From the NCBI GenBank assembly GCA_964036315.1, contig OZ038509.1, forward strand, positions 34,223,499 to 34,287,498: a stretch of 64,000 nt of DNA, given 5' to 3'. This document shows, one piece after another, positions 22,502 through 33,084 of this stretch. Origin of the DNA: Acanthosepion esculentum. Taxonomy: Eukaryota; Mollusca; Cephalopoda; Sepiida; Sepiidae. Position 1 is the first letter of the stretch. Every line of letters begins with the position of its first letter. Position numbers and translations under genes: made by a program. A model generated the notes under the pieces. That model had not been told where the DNA came from. It did no database searches and worked only from the letters and a program-made list of their open reading frames with translations.

Positions 22502-23003
22502 CGGCATTCACCCTGGATCGGTTAAGCCGGCTCCTTCCAAGGAATTCAACGCGTCCGGAACGAAGGCCGACCAAGCACGGCGATCCGTCGCCAATGCTGA
22601 AACGAGCGACAGCCATTCCCGATTCCATCGGCGGCGAATTCTTGAAACGGAGTAACAAGGAAGTTTGAACTTCACACGCGGTCCCCACACCTCGCGTGCT
22701 ATCCCAGCGGAGGGAGGAATATGCTCTTACTTGCCGCAGAATTTCCACAGACGCAGAGGCAGGAGTAACCAAGAGGCCGCCGGGTGCCGGTGCAGACGCC
22801 GAATGGTTTTGAATTCAGAGTTGACCTTCTCCTAGAAGTTCCTATAGAACCCAGTCTGTCCTGCTATTTACCCATAGTGGAGGATTCACACCTTTCCCAA
22901 AGGTATTAACACGTAAGTGAATATAATGGATTCGACTGGAATTCGAACTCTGCTCTACGATTCCTCAATCCGAGCCGTTATCCATTACTCCATGCGTGTA
23001 TGT
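22501..23003 (-). mobile_element. Long tRNA-derived SINE, family S, near full length
   Basis: On the minus strand a tRNA-like head (GGAGTAATGGATAACGGCTC, B box GAGTTCGAATTCCAG at about 22945-22960) is followed by a roughly 430 bp body, then (TA)n. 22501-22790 is clearly GC-richer than everything around it and carries a 136-codon minus-strand frame. Because that frame runs into the TA tail and lies inside the SINE, I do not call it a gene. The GC-rich body could be a conserved SINE central domain or a captured structural RNA. Confidence 0.7.
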
Positions 23004-23639
23004 GTGTGCGTGCGTGCGTGCTAACAATCACATTACGTAAATATCATTGATTTCCGTTCGATCACCATATTCAGTATTTCGATGGGAGACCTCTTGTCGT
23101 AAACGGATATTGCAAGCATAATAGAGATCCTCATAATATGAAGCGTGTATTAAGCACCCCGCCAGTAACTATCCATCAAACTACTCGAATCGTATGCGGC
23201 ACAGGCAGTTTCCTATTATCTTGGCTTGCTCTTCACATTAGATTAAATCTGTCTGATGCTGAGAGTCCCCATCCTGCAACGGAAACTCAGCGTGACTATA
23301 AACAATCGTGCTGGTTTCATCAGGTCTTCCAAAAAAAAAAAAAATATTAGAATGTATCAACCGAAAAATATTTGGTCTCGATCCTCGGAAATGTCTAAAA
23401 TATGGATCCAAATAATTCCGAAATAAATAATGAAGAAAAAAAAATTCTATTTCATTAAAAAGTGAATTTTCAAATGTTGAAATGAATAAAATCTGTTATA
23501 TTTTCTGGTTGGAAATTGAATTTTAAACAGGTTCAAATATGGTTTTCAAATATCAAAAAACAGGAACATTTCATTAGAAAGAAAGAAAGAAAGAAAGGAG
23601 TACTGGAATTTTGTGTAATATCTGTCTTCCGAGATGGTA

Positions 23640-24075
23640 GTGAAGCTGGACAATCACATCACAAAAGAAGAAGAGACTACTCTCAACAGAACTATGCTTT
23701 TACAGAAAAATGCTGAGTATACCATAAACTGAGCAAAGGTGCAACGATGAAGATTTAGAGAAAATGGAAACAAAAAGCATACTTACATTTATTACCAGAA
23801 AGAGACAGTTGAAATATCTAGGGCACATAATGAGGAAAGAGGTCTTGGAGAATATGACACTCACAGGACATATTGATGGCAATGGGGGAAGAGGGAAGCA
23901 GTGCATACCCTACCTAACGAGCTTGTGTAAATGGTTGGAAGAAACAGGGATTACGAGAAATAACAATATGTTTTAATAAGAGTTACAAAAGACATGGATT
24001 TGTGGCGAGCCATTCGCGATCGTCCTGAAGGGACACAGAACCTACAAGACGGTGAATCCTGACGCATAGACACAT
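23640..24075 (+). pseudogene. LINE ORF C-terminal remnant, copy 2
   Basis: The frame from 23764 reads TRKRQLKYLGHIMRKEVLEN, then LTGHIDGNGGRGKQCIPYLT and LCKWLEETGI, the conserved tail of APE-type invertebrate LINE proteins. Another frame finishes with TKDMDLWRAIRDRPEGTQN (about 23985-24045). Stops at 23714 and 23974 and at least one frameshift show it is dead. Same family as 9.2, 44.0 and 55.4 kb. Confidence 0.8.
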
Positions 24076-24289
24076 ATTAAGACAGCTACTGTAACATATA
24101 TGTATATATGAAAATCTGTTTATAAACATCACATGCGACTATTTTTCTCCTTTCTAATTTCGTAGGGATTGTTTTCCATACATGCACAAGAAACCTCGAT
24201 TAATATTTTTTTTTATAATAAGACACTTTGTACGTTTGGTTTTATGTAGTTTGCTTATATTTTTATCTCTATTCCTCAATCTATCTGAT

Positions 24290-24640
24290 AGAGAATCGTC
24301 CTGGATATGACGACAAACTACATCTGGCAGCAAAGCCACTGATCGGGAGATTGGACATTTTGAGGAACGTGGAACAAGCTCTTAACTACTGTTATTCCCA
24401 GGTCCATCCTGATACGGCTTGGTAGCGTCTGTTAGGTTTCAAGCTATGGGCAAATAGTGACGCCCCACAAAAAAGAACCAACAGGTCAATTTTATAGTAA
24501 AATGTCCAACAATATATTTTTATAGCAACATGACTATCAATACACTAGTAAAAGGTATAAAAACACAAACAATACATTTTTTATTAAAACACTATGAACA
24601 ATACATTTTTGTAGTGAAATTACCAACAATATATTTTATG
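24290..24640 (+). repeat. Dispersed repeat family R1, copy 2
   Basis: See the 17578 copy. Tail units around CAACAATATATTTTT repeat at least five times from about 24480 to 24640. Confidence 0.7.
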
Positions 24641-25362
24641 ATTTACAATTTACCCTGAAAGACTAAAATTATGTACAATGTAATACAACGAAATAAACTA
24701 ACGAAACAAACTATCTGAAAAGGAACATTTGTTTTACGCTTCTCCTTATTTAGATATCTGTAAAACAGCAATATACTCAAGCTGAGGCCTCGAGAGAAGT
24801 GTATGCTTTAAACATAAACCTAACTGAAACATTTCTTTGCAATAAGGGCACCAGTTTTTGCCCCGATCATAATTTATATAGCGATACGTAACGGATGGTC
24901 ATACATTTACGTGACCGTTTAACCAAGTGTCTCATTTCGCATGGTTTTATTTGCTGACTAAGTTAAATTGTCCATTCTTTTTCCCCTCTTTCTTTTTGTA
25001 GTTTTCCTTTTCTTGTTTTATGTTGAGAAAATTGCCAATATCCCCAAATAAGCGTCACGAAACAACGTATCATTTGGGATTATCACCCAATTTTCCATTT
25101 TTGTCCAATAATACCCAACTACCAATTTCCAACAGGGAAATTCTGGAAATAAATAAATAAATGGGTGTCTTTTTATGAAGTTCTCTAAACTATATATATA
25201 CTTATTTTTATATCAATATCAGACTGCTTACATCTATCTCTTAGAATGACATCATTATGTCTGTTGATTAGTGTTGTAAAAAGCGCTTCTTGCAAATAAA
25301 GAAAAAAACAGCTTTATTTTTCGACATAATTTACTTGTTAGATATTACTAACAAAACAAAGT
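24641..25362. other. No gene recognised
   Basis: AT-rich, no supported frame, RNA or repeat. Confidence 0.45.
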
Positions 25363-25585
25363 GTTACCTCTTTTCCGAAAGTTAAACAGGGTGAGGGAAA
25401 ATAAGGTCAGAATTAAAAATAGACTTGTGGGTAAGTCTTGGTTATCCAATTAAATGTCAGATCTATGCTCAATAGAAAAGTAAGCTTAATTTTCTATTTA
25501 GAGTAGATAGTAGTCTATTTTTAACTTTGACCTTATGTTTCCATCCCACCACCGCGCATTCTACTTTCGGAAAAGAGGTAAAACT
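25363..25585. repeat. Fold-back hairpin of about 220 bp
   Basis: The arms are inverted copies: TTACCTCTTTTCCGAAAGT at 25364 pairs with its complement at about 25563-25582; inner pairs include AAATAGAC and the AAGCTTAATT region. The right arm ends 48 bp before hammerhead E. Confidence 0.75.
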
Positions 25586-25632
25586 TTTTTTTTAAATGTT
25601 CTTAAAAATCATTTCATCAACAGTTACTTAAC

Positions 25633-25688
25633 ATCGCCTGAAGAAGTACAATCAAAATATTGAAACATGAAAACTTTTGTGTAGTGAT
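25633..25688 (+). ncRNA. Hammerhead ribozyme E (long stem III type)
   Basis: Plus-strand RNA. Stem I AUCGC/GUGAU (one G-U pair) can extend through UUAA/UUAA. CUGAAGA core (position 7 is free) is followed by stem II AGUA/UAUU with one G-U pair and a 9-nt loop. GAA then leads to a 7-bp stem III (ACAUGAA/UUUGUGU, two G-U pairs), and A is at position 17. Stem II is weak, so activity is less sure than for D. A (TA)n tract starts 25 bp downstream. Confidence 0.7.
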
Positions 25689-25711
25689 TTTAACGTTTTT
25701 ATTATAATCTC

Positions 25712-25712
<1 letters not shown>

Positions 25713-25749
<37 letters not shown>

Positions 25750-25786
25750 TGTTAGTAGGATATAGAATAGTATCCAAAGCAAAAGA
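25713..25786 (+). repeat. Target-site duplication, left copy ((TA)n plus 40 bp)
   Basis: A TA run followed by 40 bp at 25747-25786 (starts GCGTGTTAGTAGG) that is identical to 26759-26798. Confidence 0.9.
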
Positions 25787-25789
25787 CGC

Positions 25790-25985
25790 TCAGCCCTCAT
25801 TTGCAAGGAGCTTGCCCGATTTAACATAGATGTGGCGGCCCTCAGCGAGACTGAGGAGAGACCGAGGAGAGCAACATCAGGGAAGCTGAAACAGGTTGTA
25901 CCATCTTCTGGAAGGGAAAAGCCACCCTAAGAGCCGCGCATACATGGCGTTGGCTTTGCCATCCGGTCCCAGCTCGTGCAGTAAT
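25790..25985 (+). pseudogene. LINE APE endonuclease N-terminal fragment
   Basis: Translation gives SALICKELARFNIDVAALSE, the first beta strand region of the apurinic-like endonuclease of RTE-type LINEs, then decays with frameshifts. A trace of the following IHGVGFAIRSQL motif appears at about 25945-25980. The catalytic body is not preserved. Confidence 0.75.
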
Positions 25986-26001
25986 CACATGCAGAAATGA
26001 C

Positions 26002-26500
26002 GTGGAGAATAGAATCAGGGACGCCCACTCCGCCTTTGGCCGACTCAACTGCCGCATATTTAAAAACCATGTACTGATCACCAAAATTATGGTCTTCCGG
26101 GCAGTAGTCCTCTCCACCGTTTTATACGATTGCGAAACATGGCCCCTATATAGAAGCGAGGTAAAAAATGCTAGAACGCTTCCAGCAACTGAAACTAAGG
26201 CAAATCCTCAACATCTCTGGGGAGAGCTACACTACCAACACAGAAGTGCTGAACAGAGCCTCGGTGAGAAGCGTCGAGGCCACCATCATCCATCACCGCC
26301 TCCGCTGGGCAGGACACGTCCACAAGATGGATCCTTGCAGGCTCCCCAAGAAAATCCTATATGGCGAGCTGACCATCGGGACTAGACCACGAGGAGCACC
26401 CAAAATGCGCTACAAAGACAAACTAAAGCGCACCCTGACACTTACCTACATTAGCTCGTCCTCGTGGGAAGAAACTGCCAGGGACCGAATAACGTGAAGG
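26002..26500 (+). pseudogene. LINE reverse transcriptase C-terminal region, frameshifted
   Basis: The first frame reads AFGRLNCRIFKNH, TKIMVFRAVVLSTVLYDCET. After a +1 shift near 26165, the second frame reads LERFQQLKLRQILNISGESY, then RLRWAGHVHKMD, LPKKILYGEL and RPRGAPKMRYKDKLKRTL. These are consecutive motifs of APE/RTE-type LINE proteins often annotated as craniofacial-development-protein-like. The preceding RT palm (YADD) is deleted. Not functional. Confidence 0.85.
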
Positions 26501-26722
26501 AGATCAATACGCGATGGCATCGCGGACTTCGAGGAAAAGAGAAGAGAGAATGAAGAGGCAAGCCGACGGAGGAGAGAGTGATGTGAACGACCCCGTCCTC
26601 CTCCTCCCCTCCCTGTGAACATTGTCCGCGACTATTTCACCACCGACTGGGCCTCGCAAGCCATGTCAAACATAAACATCAACCGCGAAGATAGGACTCA
26701 TGACACGACTGGGAGCCGACGA

Positions 26723-26723
<1 letters not shown>

Positions 26724-26761
<38 letters not shown>

Positions 26762-26798
26762 TGTTAGTAGGATATAGAATAGTATCCAAAGCAAAAGA
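26724..26798 (+). repeat. Target-site duplication, right copy
   Basis: TA run 26724-26758, then the 40 bp identical to 25747-25786. Confidence 0.9.
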
Positions 26799-26977
26799 GG
26801 AGATAATTGAATAAAATGGAAAAGTGACATTTTACTAATGTGTTTTAGGTTCGGCGTCTTCAGGCCGGATTGAAAGACAAAATTGTATGTAAGGAAAATG
26901 TGTTGAGATCTTTGACGATAAAAAAGGAAATAAATTAAATTGCTTCATCAGACCCAACAACCAGTGACCATGAAGCA

Positions 26978-26979
<2 letters not shown>

Positions 26980-27019
<40 letters not shown>
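26980..27019. repeat. (ATT)n microsatellite
   Basis: About 13 perfect trinucleotide units. Confidence 0.95.
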
Positions 27020-27021
<2 letters not shown>

Positions 27022-27129
27022 TTGAGTTGATTTGATTTCTGGTGTATCCTCATGCCTTTCCGGGCCCCGACCAGAGACCTAACGTCAGATATGGCATCAT
27101 GACATTTTCCACTGAGATATTTTGATAAA

Positions 27130-28210
27130 AAAAAATATCACACAAATTTACATAGATAAAGGTGTGGGCTGTGCTCGTGAGAACAATTTTATGTGTTTCT
27201 TTAAGGCATGGGCTACTAGGGATCCTTCATTGAGTCTATTGGAATCTTTTCCAATCAATCCGAAGGCTGGAATTGTTGATGCTCTCACGTGCCACATTTT
27301 TGAGATTTCAAGGTCCTTGTATTCTGATAGTTTTTTTAAGATCTTCAAAGATATATTGCAGTGTGCATGGATTGCCATGTGTATAAGAAGTCATATTTTG
27401 TCTTTGCGGGCTCTAATCACGATGTCTGGGCGAATAGCTTTGATTGTTCTGTCTGTTTGTTCCCGTATAATTGTTACAGGTCCTATATCCATAACCGGGT
27501 CTGGGTGGTGTTCGTACCAATTTCTTGCAGTTTCCTTTCCGTAAAAGTTGCAGATATTGGCCCATTCTTTCATGTCGGCTTTTATATTCATTGGGTACCA
27601 ATACCGTGCAGTCTGGTACAAGATGGTCAACTGTTTCTGGATATTTATCAGGGAATCTGAATTTTGGGCTAACACAATTTTTCAGTATGTGTGCTTGATA
27701 ATTTCTATTTAGCAAGCATTGGTCCTGTGCAGCAAGAATAAAACCTTTAGTTTATACTTTTAACCCTGCAGTACGTAGACACTGATGGTACGGGGTTTGT
27801 CAACATCAGCTTGTTTGGTACGGGCAGGGTATTGACCATGAGGCGGTTTATGTTGCCATCTGGTCGGTTGTATTTGCCTTTGCTTTCTTTTTTAAGTATT
27901 TTGTATCTACGGTCGGTGCATTGTGCTTTATTTGTATTTCTTCACCAATTTGAAACTCCATTTTGAAATTGTTAGGTTCCTTTGTTACTGAATAAAGTCG
28001 CTGACTACTTCTCTTGGAATTTTACACAAATCCTCATCCAGTCTTCTGTAGTTTCTAGGTATTTTTGAAGGCCGATTCTTGTAGATTTGTAGGACAGTTC
28101 TAGTTGAACTAATCCTCTGCCTCTTTCAGATCCGGGCACATACAGACGATCAACATCAGCCTTGGGATGATGTATGCGGTGGCAGGTGAGAAGCTTTCTC
28201 GTTCTGACTT
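27130..28210 (-). pseudogene. RLE-type LINE C-terminal region, decayed
   Basis: Minus-strand pieces in 5'-3' order. HRIHHPKADVDRLYVPGSE and QLELSYKSTRIGLQKYLE come from 28185-28040. A zinc-finger-like remnant with SPKFRFPDKYPETVDHLVP lies near 27640. WYEHHPDPVMD and TDRTIKAIRPDIVI lie near 27510-27410, and KILKKLSEYKDLEISKMWHV near 27350-27285. The DRTIKA-RPDIV ... K-EK-KYKDL-I--MW pattern is the restriction-like endonuclease end of a LINE. Frames change at least three times. A second partial copy lies at 57.41-57.70 kb. Confidence 0.8.
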
Positions 28211-28754
28211 AATGTCAGTTATGGTCCAGATAAGGATGTTGAAACTGTGTGTGTGTCACTTCAGTTTCCTCGATTTACAATTATTTATTTCTGAAATTGT
28301 TTTGAAATTGTTACGTTGATTTATGTGGAGGTAGTGTCACAATTATCAGACCGGTATGTGAAATCGGCGTGTTGATTTCAAATCCTGGTTTCACTTTGAA
28401 CTAATGGCGTTAAAAAGGCATGAACCATCTTTATTCCTTCACCAGCTATGGATTAACAGAGTAGACTGCGATGGCCAGACTTGAGTAATACCAAGTATAT
28501 ATGAAGGAAAGGCAAAGTCATATTAGTAGAGTATTGGATTGCGGACTAGGTACCCTTCAAGTAGCAGACTTTAGCTTTGAATGATCGATATCTTTCTATT
28601 GTCAAAAGAGTATACGACTCGGAATTTGGCACGCTTATATGGAATACATATTCGTAGAAAAGCTATTTTAATTAGTCTTTGCAGCAAGAATAAGAAGATA
28701 ACTGTTCAAATGGATAAATCATTTCCCTCGTACGGGAGGGATGATCATAGAATA

Positions 28755-29500
28755 GAATTTCTCACATAAAACTAACCTGTCATCTATACAAGCAAAGTAC
28801 CATATATAAACATTTAAAACAAACCAAGACGCTAATTCTAATCTTCTAATTACTTTCAGTATTCTGCCAATCGAAACGATTAAAAATTGGAAGACTCTTC
28901 TCATCAAATGATATAAACGCCCCGTCTATAAGATTTGTTCACCTTAAAATGACTATGGCCCCTAAGGTCATTTTAACCATGTGACGCTATAATGTATTCT
29001 ATAAATACGCATAAAAACGCCAGACGACAAGAGGATTGCCTGTTGATCAATACATGGTAATTTATGCCTCTTATCGTAGAAACGGCGATAAACGTATAAA
29101 TAGAAAATTACTATTCACAAACATTTTTGTTCCTTTCTTTCAAATATTGTTGGTCTTTTTTAAGGTAAATTTCGAGAGGACGTCGATGGAGCATTTACGC
29201 TGTTAATGGTCGTGGTTTGAATGTGAATGTGAGTTCCCATGCTATAGTCATAGAATACATTATAGCGTCACGTGACTAAAACGACCTTAGGGTTCAACGG
29301 CAATTTAACGTGAAGACGCCGAGATTTAAACACATTTTATTGCTGGGGTGTTTGTGTCATTTCTAATCGTTCGGATTGGCGGAATAGTGAAAGTAATTAG
29401 AAGATTAGTATTAGCACCTTGGTTTGTTTTAAATGTTTACATATCGCACTTTGCTTACATCGGTGATAGACCAGCTTTCTCATGAGAAATTCTGTGAGTA
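28755..29500. mobile_element. Fold-back element with inverted arms of about 245 bp
   Basis: The left arm 28755-29000 and right arm 29246-29500 are imperfect inverted copies (ATTTAAAACAAACCAAG, TAATCTTCTAATTACTTTC, GACGCTATAATGTATTCTAT each pair with the other arm). The spacer 29001-29245 has no frame. No transposase or target duplication is obvious. Confidence 0.75.
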
Positions 29501-30040
29501 TAACCAGCATATATTGCCTTTTCCTTATTTTTACCGACAGAGACAGTCTTCAAAAGATAAGAGAATTGGTATAAAACATTGTTCTTTTGCAAAGTGTTTT
29601 TATCTGGAGAGGAGTTTCTATTTTTTTCCGCCTGTTCTTTAGTGTCTATCTCAATCTGTTCATATCTATCAATAGAAAAATGGTAAGAATGTACGCATAA
29701 ATACTCTTTCAAATGCGAGTACACATCTATCTATCTATCTCAGTCTGTTCATATCTACATTGTGCGATGAATAATATGTCGCCTTATTTTTAATTTCGCG
29801 CATTGTATATTTTTGATTTTGTCGACTGCACGATATAGTAGGGTCAGTTGGGCACCCGTCTGTGAGCAAAAAGAGCACCATGACGCAATTCACACTGCCA
29901 GAAATTTGGAAACGGCATGCTCTACTGCGTGGCATTCGCGCCCGAAGTTCCAATACGAATATTCCAGTGTTTTGATGTTAATCTGAGAACAGTAGAGAGG
30001 ATTAGCAAAGAGCTGGATGATATATTCAGTCAACACCATG

Positions 30041-30374
30041 GTGTTTGGAGGGATCACAAGTGATGGCGATGTTATGCCTTTATTCCGCTTTCCAGAGGGC
30101 ATCAGACTCAACACCTACAAGTGTCTTGAAGAGGTAGTGCTGCCCTGGGCCAAGACACCCTAACCCGCCAGACTGCAATCTCATTGATTATTATGTGTTG
30201 GGCGTAGATGAGCGAGAGAACAAGAAAACTCTTTGTAACATGAAAGATGAACTGGAGGCAAGGATTATGTCAGCATTCACCAACTTAAACAAGGAGAGCG
30301 CCGACAAGAATTTCAGGAGATTCCGAAGTCGTCTGGAGGCCGTGGTTGAAGCCAATGGCGATTTTATTGAATGA
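30041..30374 (+). pseudogene. mariner/maT-like transposase C-terminal fragment
   Basis: The first frame reads GGITSDGDVMPLFRFPEGIR and LEEVVLPWAK. A shifted frame reads PPDCNLIDYYVLGVDERENK and ends RFRSRLEAVVEANGDFIE before TGA. PPDCN-IDYYVWG is the third catalytic aspartate region of DD(n)D mariner relatives. The QDSAPCH-type second Asp block is deleted between the two pieces. No inverted repeats are recognised nearby. Confidence 0.8.
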
Positions 30375-30534
30375 ATATATTCTTTAGTATTTCAAGATAT
30401 TTTTGTGCTTTTTTGATAAATATATCAGTTAAAATGAAATGTCAGTGTTATTTTCATATTTGCTAATTTAGGCGACAATTTATCCATCGCACACTGCATC
30501 TATGTCTGTATGTCTATATATCACAGCCTGTTCG

Positions 30535-30614
<80 letters not shown>

Positions 30615-30690
30615 CCAGTCTGTTCATATCTGTCTATCTATCTATCCCAGTCTGTTCATATCTATCTATCTATCTATCCCAGTCTGTTCA

Positions 30691-30739
<49 letters not shown>

Positions 30740-30740
30740 G
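30535..30740. repeat. (TCTA)n tetranucleotide array with CCCAGTCTGTTCATA interruptions
   Basis: Blocks of TCTA are separated by a repeated CAGTCTGTTCATATC spacer, so the array has a higher-order unit. Frames of Ser-Ile-Tyr-Leu are artefacts. Confidence 0.95.
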
Positions 30741-30818
30741 TGCGTCTATCTCTGTCTGTTCATATCTATTTGTCTGTATATCTATCTATGCACGCACACA
30801 CCTATGTAAGATATTTAC

Positions 30819-30925
30819 AATGTGCTGACCGTGTTTGGAAAATAAAATATTCCTTTAATTCTAGATACATGCATAAAACAAACCGTACACTCAGTTAAAA
30901 TTAAAAATAAAATCATCCTTAGGCC
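30819..30925 (+). repeat. Dispersed repeat R2, copy 1
   Basis: Diverged direct match to 50745-50858 (ATGTGCTGAC, GAAAATAAAA, CTCTAGATACAT-like, AGTTAAAA, AAAATCATCCTT in the same order). In both places it lies near decayed PLE-like ends. Confidence 0.65.
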
Positions 30926-32453
30926 ACTTTCAGTTTTCATTGTCAAGTTGAAATCACTCAAGATATTTAACAATGTTTGAATTCTACCGCTAAGCTAACG
31001 TAAATAAATGTAAAATATTTGCCTTGATACACGCGATGTATCTATCTATCTATCTATCTACCTACCTAGCTATCTTGACTTTTAACATCTCTTTTCCCGT
31101 GGTTACGTCGGAATAGTATGCTGGTGTTTTCTTTGTGCGATACAGAATTATTTAATGTAAACGCAGTATCTCCAGGTCGGAGTCTTTTGTTTAAGCACGT
31201 CCTCTTATGTAGAACGGGGGTGGGGGGAATGTCTGCCCTTTGGTAATGATTTTTCTTGGTGTCGAATTTGTCGTTTGATGTCAAGTTGAAACCTGTTAAG
31301 AAACTTGGCGAAATTTCGTGTTATGTTCCGTGTACTCTCGATCATCGTTAATAGTTTTCAAAAAAAAGTTGGTAGAAAGTCGAGAGATAGATCGCACGTA
31401 AATGAATAAATGACTGAACTTTTATGGCAGAACGAATCACTAAACTTGCTATTGGAAATAAGGAAAAAATAAACTTTTAGCTAATCATGTTTTGTCAATA
31501 TGTAAAATAAATACTTGGCATCTACAGTATAAAAATTTCAGCGTTCCTAAATCCCTAGTTTATTTAAAACTACTTTAGTTGAGTAATGTTAAACTTAGGC
31601 ATATGCAAAAGATCTGTCACTCGTTCCTTTCCTGCTATCTCTCATAAGAGATAGAATGTCCTGTTAAGATCCCGGCCCTGGAGAGGCCAGTCCATTTAAA
31701 AACATCTGAGACTGTTTAAAAATAGAACATTTCAACAGTTTCAGACGTTTTCAATGATAATTCTATTTATTCTTTGTCATTTTAAACTAATCACCGATTC
31801 TATTTTATGAGATTTAACCGAAACTTTTGCACCGTTATGAAATTATATAAGGATTTATTTACTCAGGGTTGGCAATAGATGTCTGCATTCAGGACCGTAG
31901 AGTAGACAATATTTTGGGGTGGGGTGCTAAAATTAGAAATTAGCCTTATCCAAGAACATTTACAATTTCCAGTACCTCTTCGCTTTGATAGATTTTTCTT
32001 TCTCGTATTTCTACCTTTATTGTATTTTGTTAAAATAAAACCCTGTCAAAAATACTACAATTAGTAAAAAAATATTGAGGAGCGAAGAACCCCGGCAGGG
32101 ACGGCTCTGAAAATGTGCAAAATAGAGTTAATGCTAAAATGAACCGTTTCCAAAGAGGAAACATTCGACATTCATTGACTGAACAGTTATCATTGCTTTT
32201 CAACGAGATTTATTACATTTTCTCTTAAAAAAGTTTTTCAGAATAAGCTTGTAAAATCCAGTAACACTGCCTTTAATATTGATGTGAGTTTCCTTATTTT
32301 TTGTTTAATATAGCGTGGAAAATCAACACCTTGAATATATCATTATTTTCTCTTCTATGCGTGAATGACAAATTGAAAGATATTCAGAAAATAGGATGAA
32401 TAATAGACAGAGACAGATGATATATAATATATAACATTATAATGAATAAGTTT

Positions 32454-32455
<2 letters not shown>
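30926..32455. other. No gene recognised
   Basis: Short TCTA run at 31039-31060. 31695-31760 can form a hairpin (AAACATCTGAGACTGTT against AACAGTTTCAGACGTTT). Nothing coding. Confidence 0.5.
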
Positions 32456-32493
<38 letters not shown>

Positions 32494-32705
32494 TGAACAT
32501 TGAAGTCAACACTCAAAGGCGACAGGCTGTTTCATGCTAGATGCAATCGTCAGCTCGATTGGCGGGTTGACGATTGGGTCTAGCATGAAACAGCCTGTCG
32601 GCTCTGAGTGTTGACTTCAATGTTCACTTTTATATTTCCATACGCTCTATCTCTGATATTAAGAACTTTATCCCATAAATATAGCATTCCTTAAAACTAT
32701 ATTTC

Positions 32706-32707
<2 letters not shown>
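32456..32707. mobile_element. Fold-back hairpin family M, copy 1
   Basis: 32491-32629 is a near-perfect palindrome (arms about 60 bp, loop about 13 bp) followed by an 80 bp tail with GCTCTATCTCTGATATT. (TA)n lies on both sides. Copies occur at 47431-47660, 47690-47840 and more diverged at 46840-46970. Each arm holds CTGACGA ... CATGAAACAGCCTGTCG, like a hammerhead core with stem III and C17, but stem I does not close in the palindrome. Confidence 0.8.
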
Positions 32708-32784
<77 letters not shown>

Positions 32785-32800
32785 AGAGAGAGAGAGAGAA
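32708..32800. repeat. (TA)n-(GA)n microsatellite
   Basis: TA 32708-32742, then GA-rich to 32800 with a G-run at 32778-32785. Confidence 0.95.
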
Positions 32801-32854
32801 GAAAAACTGGCACAGATAGATAGATGGACAGACAAACAGACATGAGCTATTTCT

Positions 32855-33010
32855 GTCTTAATTACTGGGAGGGAGAATCATGTTTCGGCTGTTGACCTCT
32901 CCGTCCTTCCTCAGGTGTATATTAATGTGGGTAGCCTACGGGGAATTCTTAAATGAACCATTTATTTAATCTACTGTAATAAGTGTAGCCTGTTCTCGTT
33001 CCACAGCCCA
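32855..33010 (-). repeat. PLE-type terminal fragment
   Basis: The minus strand has GGAACGAGAACAGGCTACAC and CACCTGAGGAAGGACGGAGA followed by CAACAGCCGAAACATG, the same order as the arms at 11.5 and 12.6 kb. Confidence 0.6.
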
Positions 33011-33084
33011 TGTGTAGGGAGATCTCGTCTAGTTCTGATTTTTAGTCCTGCTCAATTATTGCTCGCCCGCTTCCATTGAGTCCT

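Larger units (their letters stand above)
25787..26723 (+). mobile_element. Internally deleted LINE insertion bracketed by long target-site duplication
   Basis: About 937 bp between two identical 40 bp repeats, each preceded by (TA)n. The left part encodes the start of an APE endonuclease and the right part the C-terminus after the RT. Everything between is missing, yet the flanking duplication is perfect. The deletion therefore predates or accompanied insertion. Confidence 0.85.

Noticed and set aside
22362..22772. 136-codon minus-strand frame in GC-rich DNA as a gene
   Set aside because: It runs into the TA tail and lies inside a SINE with a recognisable tRNA head. No protein family recognised.
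22501..22790. Degenerate 28S rRNA fragment
   Set aside because: A few rRNA-like words (CTTGAAACGGAG, CAAGGAAG) but no sustained match from memory to any rRNA region on either strand.
25842..26117. 91-codon minus-strand frame
   Set aside because: Antisense of the APE/RT LINE fragment.
27122..27544. 140-codon plus-strand frame as a gene
   Set aside because: Antisense shadow of the minus-strand RLE LINE remnant.
30535..30740. CRISPR-like array
   Set aside because: Simple TCTA microsatellite with a decayed spacer; eukaryotic context.
30502..30828. Ser-Ile-Tyr-Leu repeat proteins
   Set aside because: Frames through (TCTA)n arrays; the same artefact occurs at 43.7 and 49.3 kb and in TA tracts throughout.
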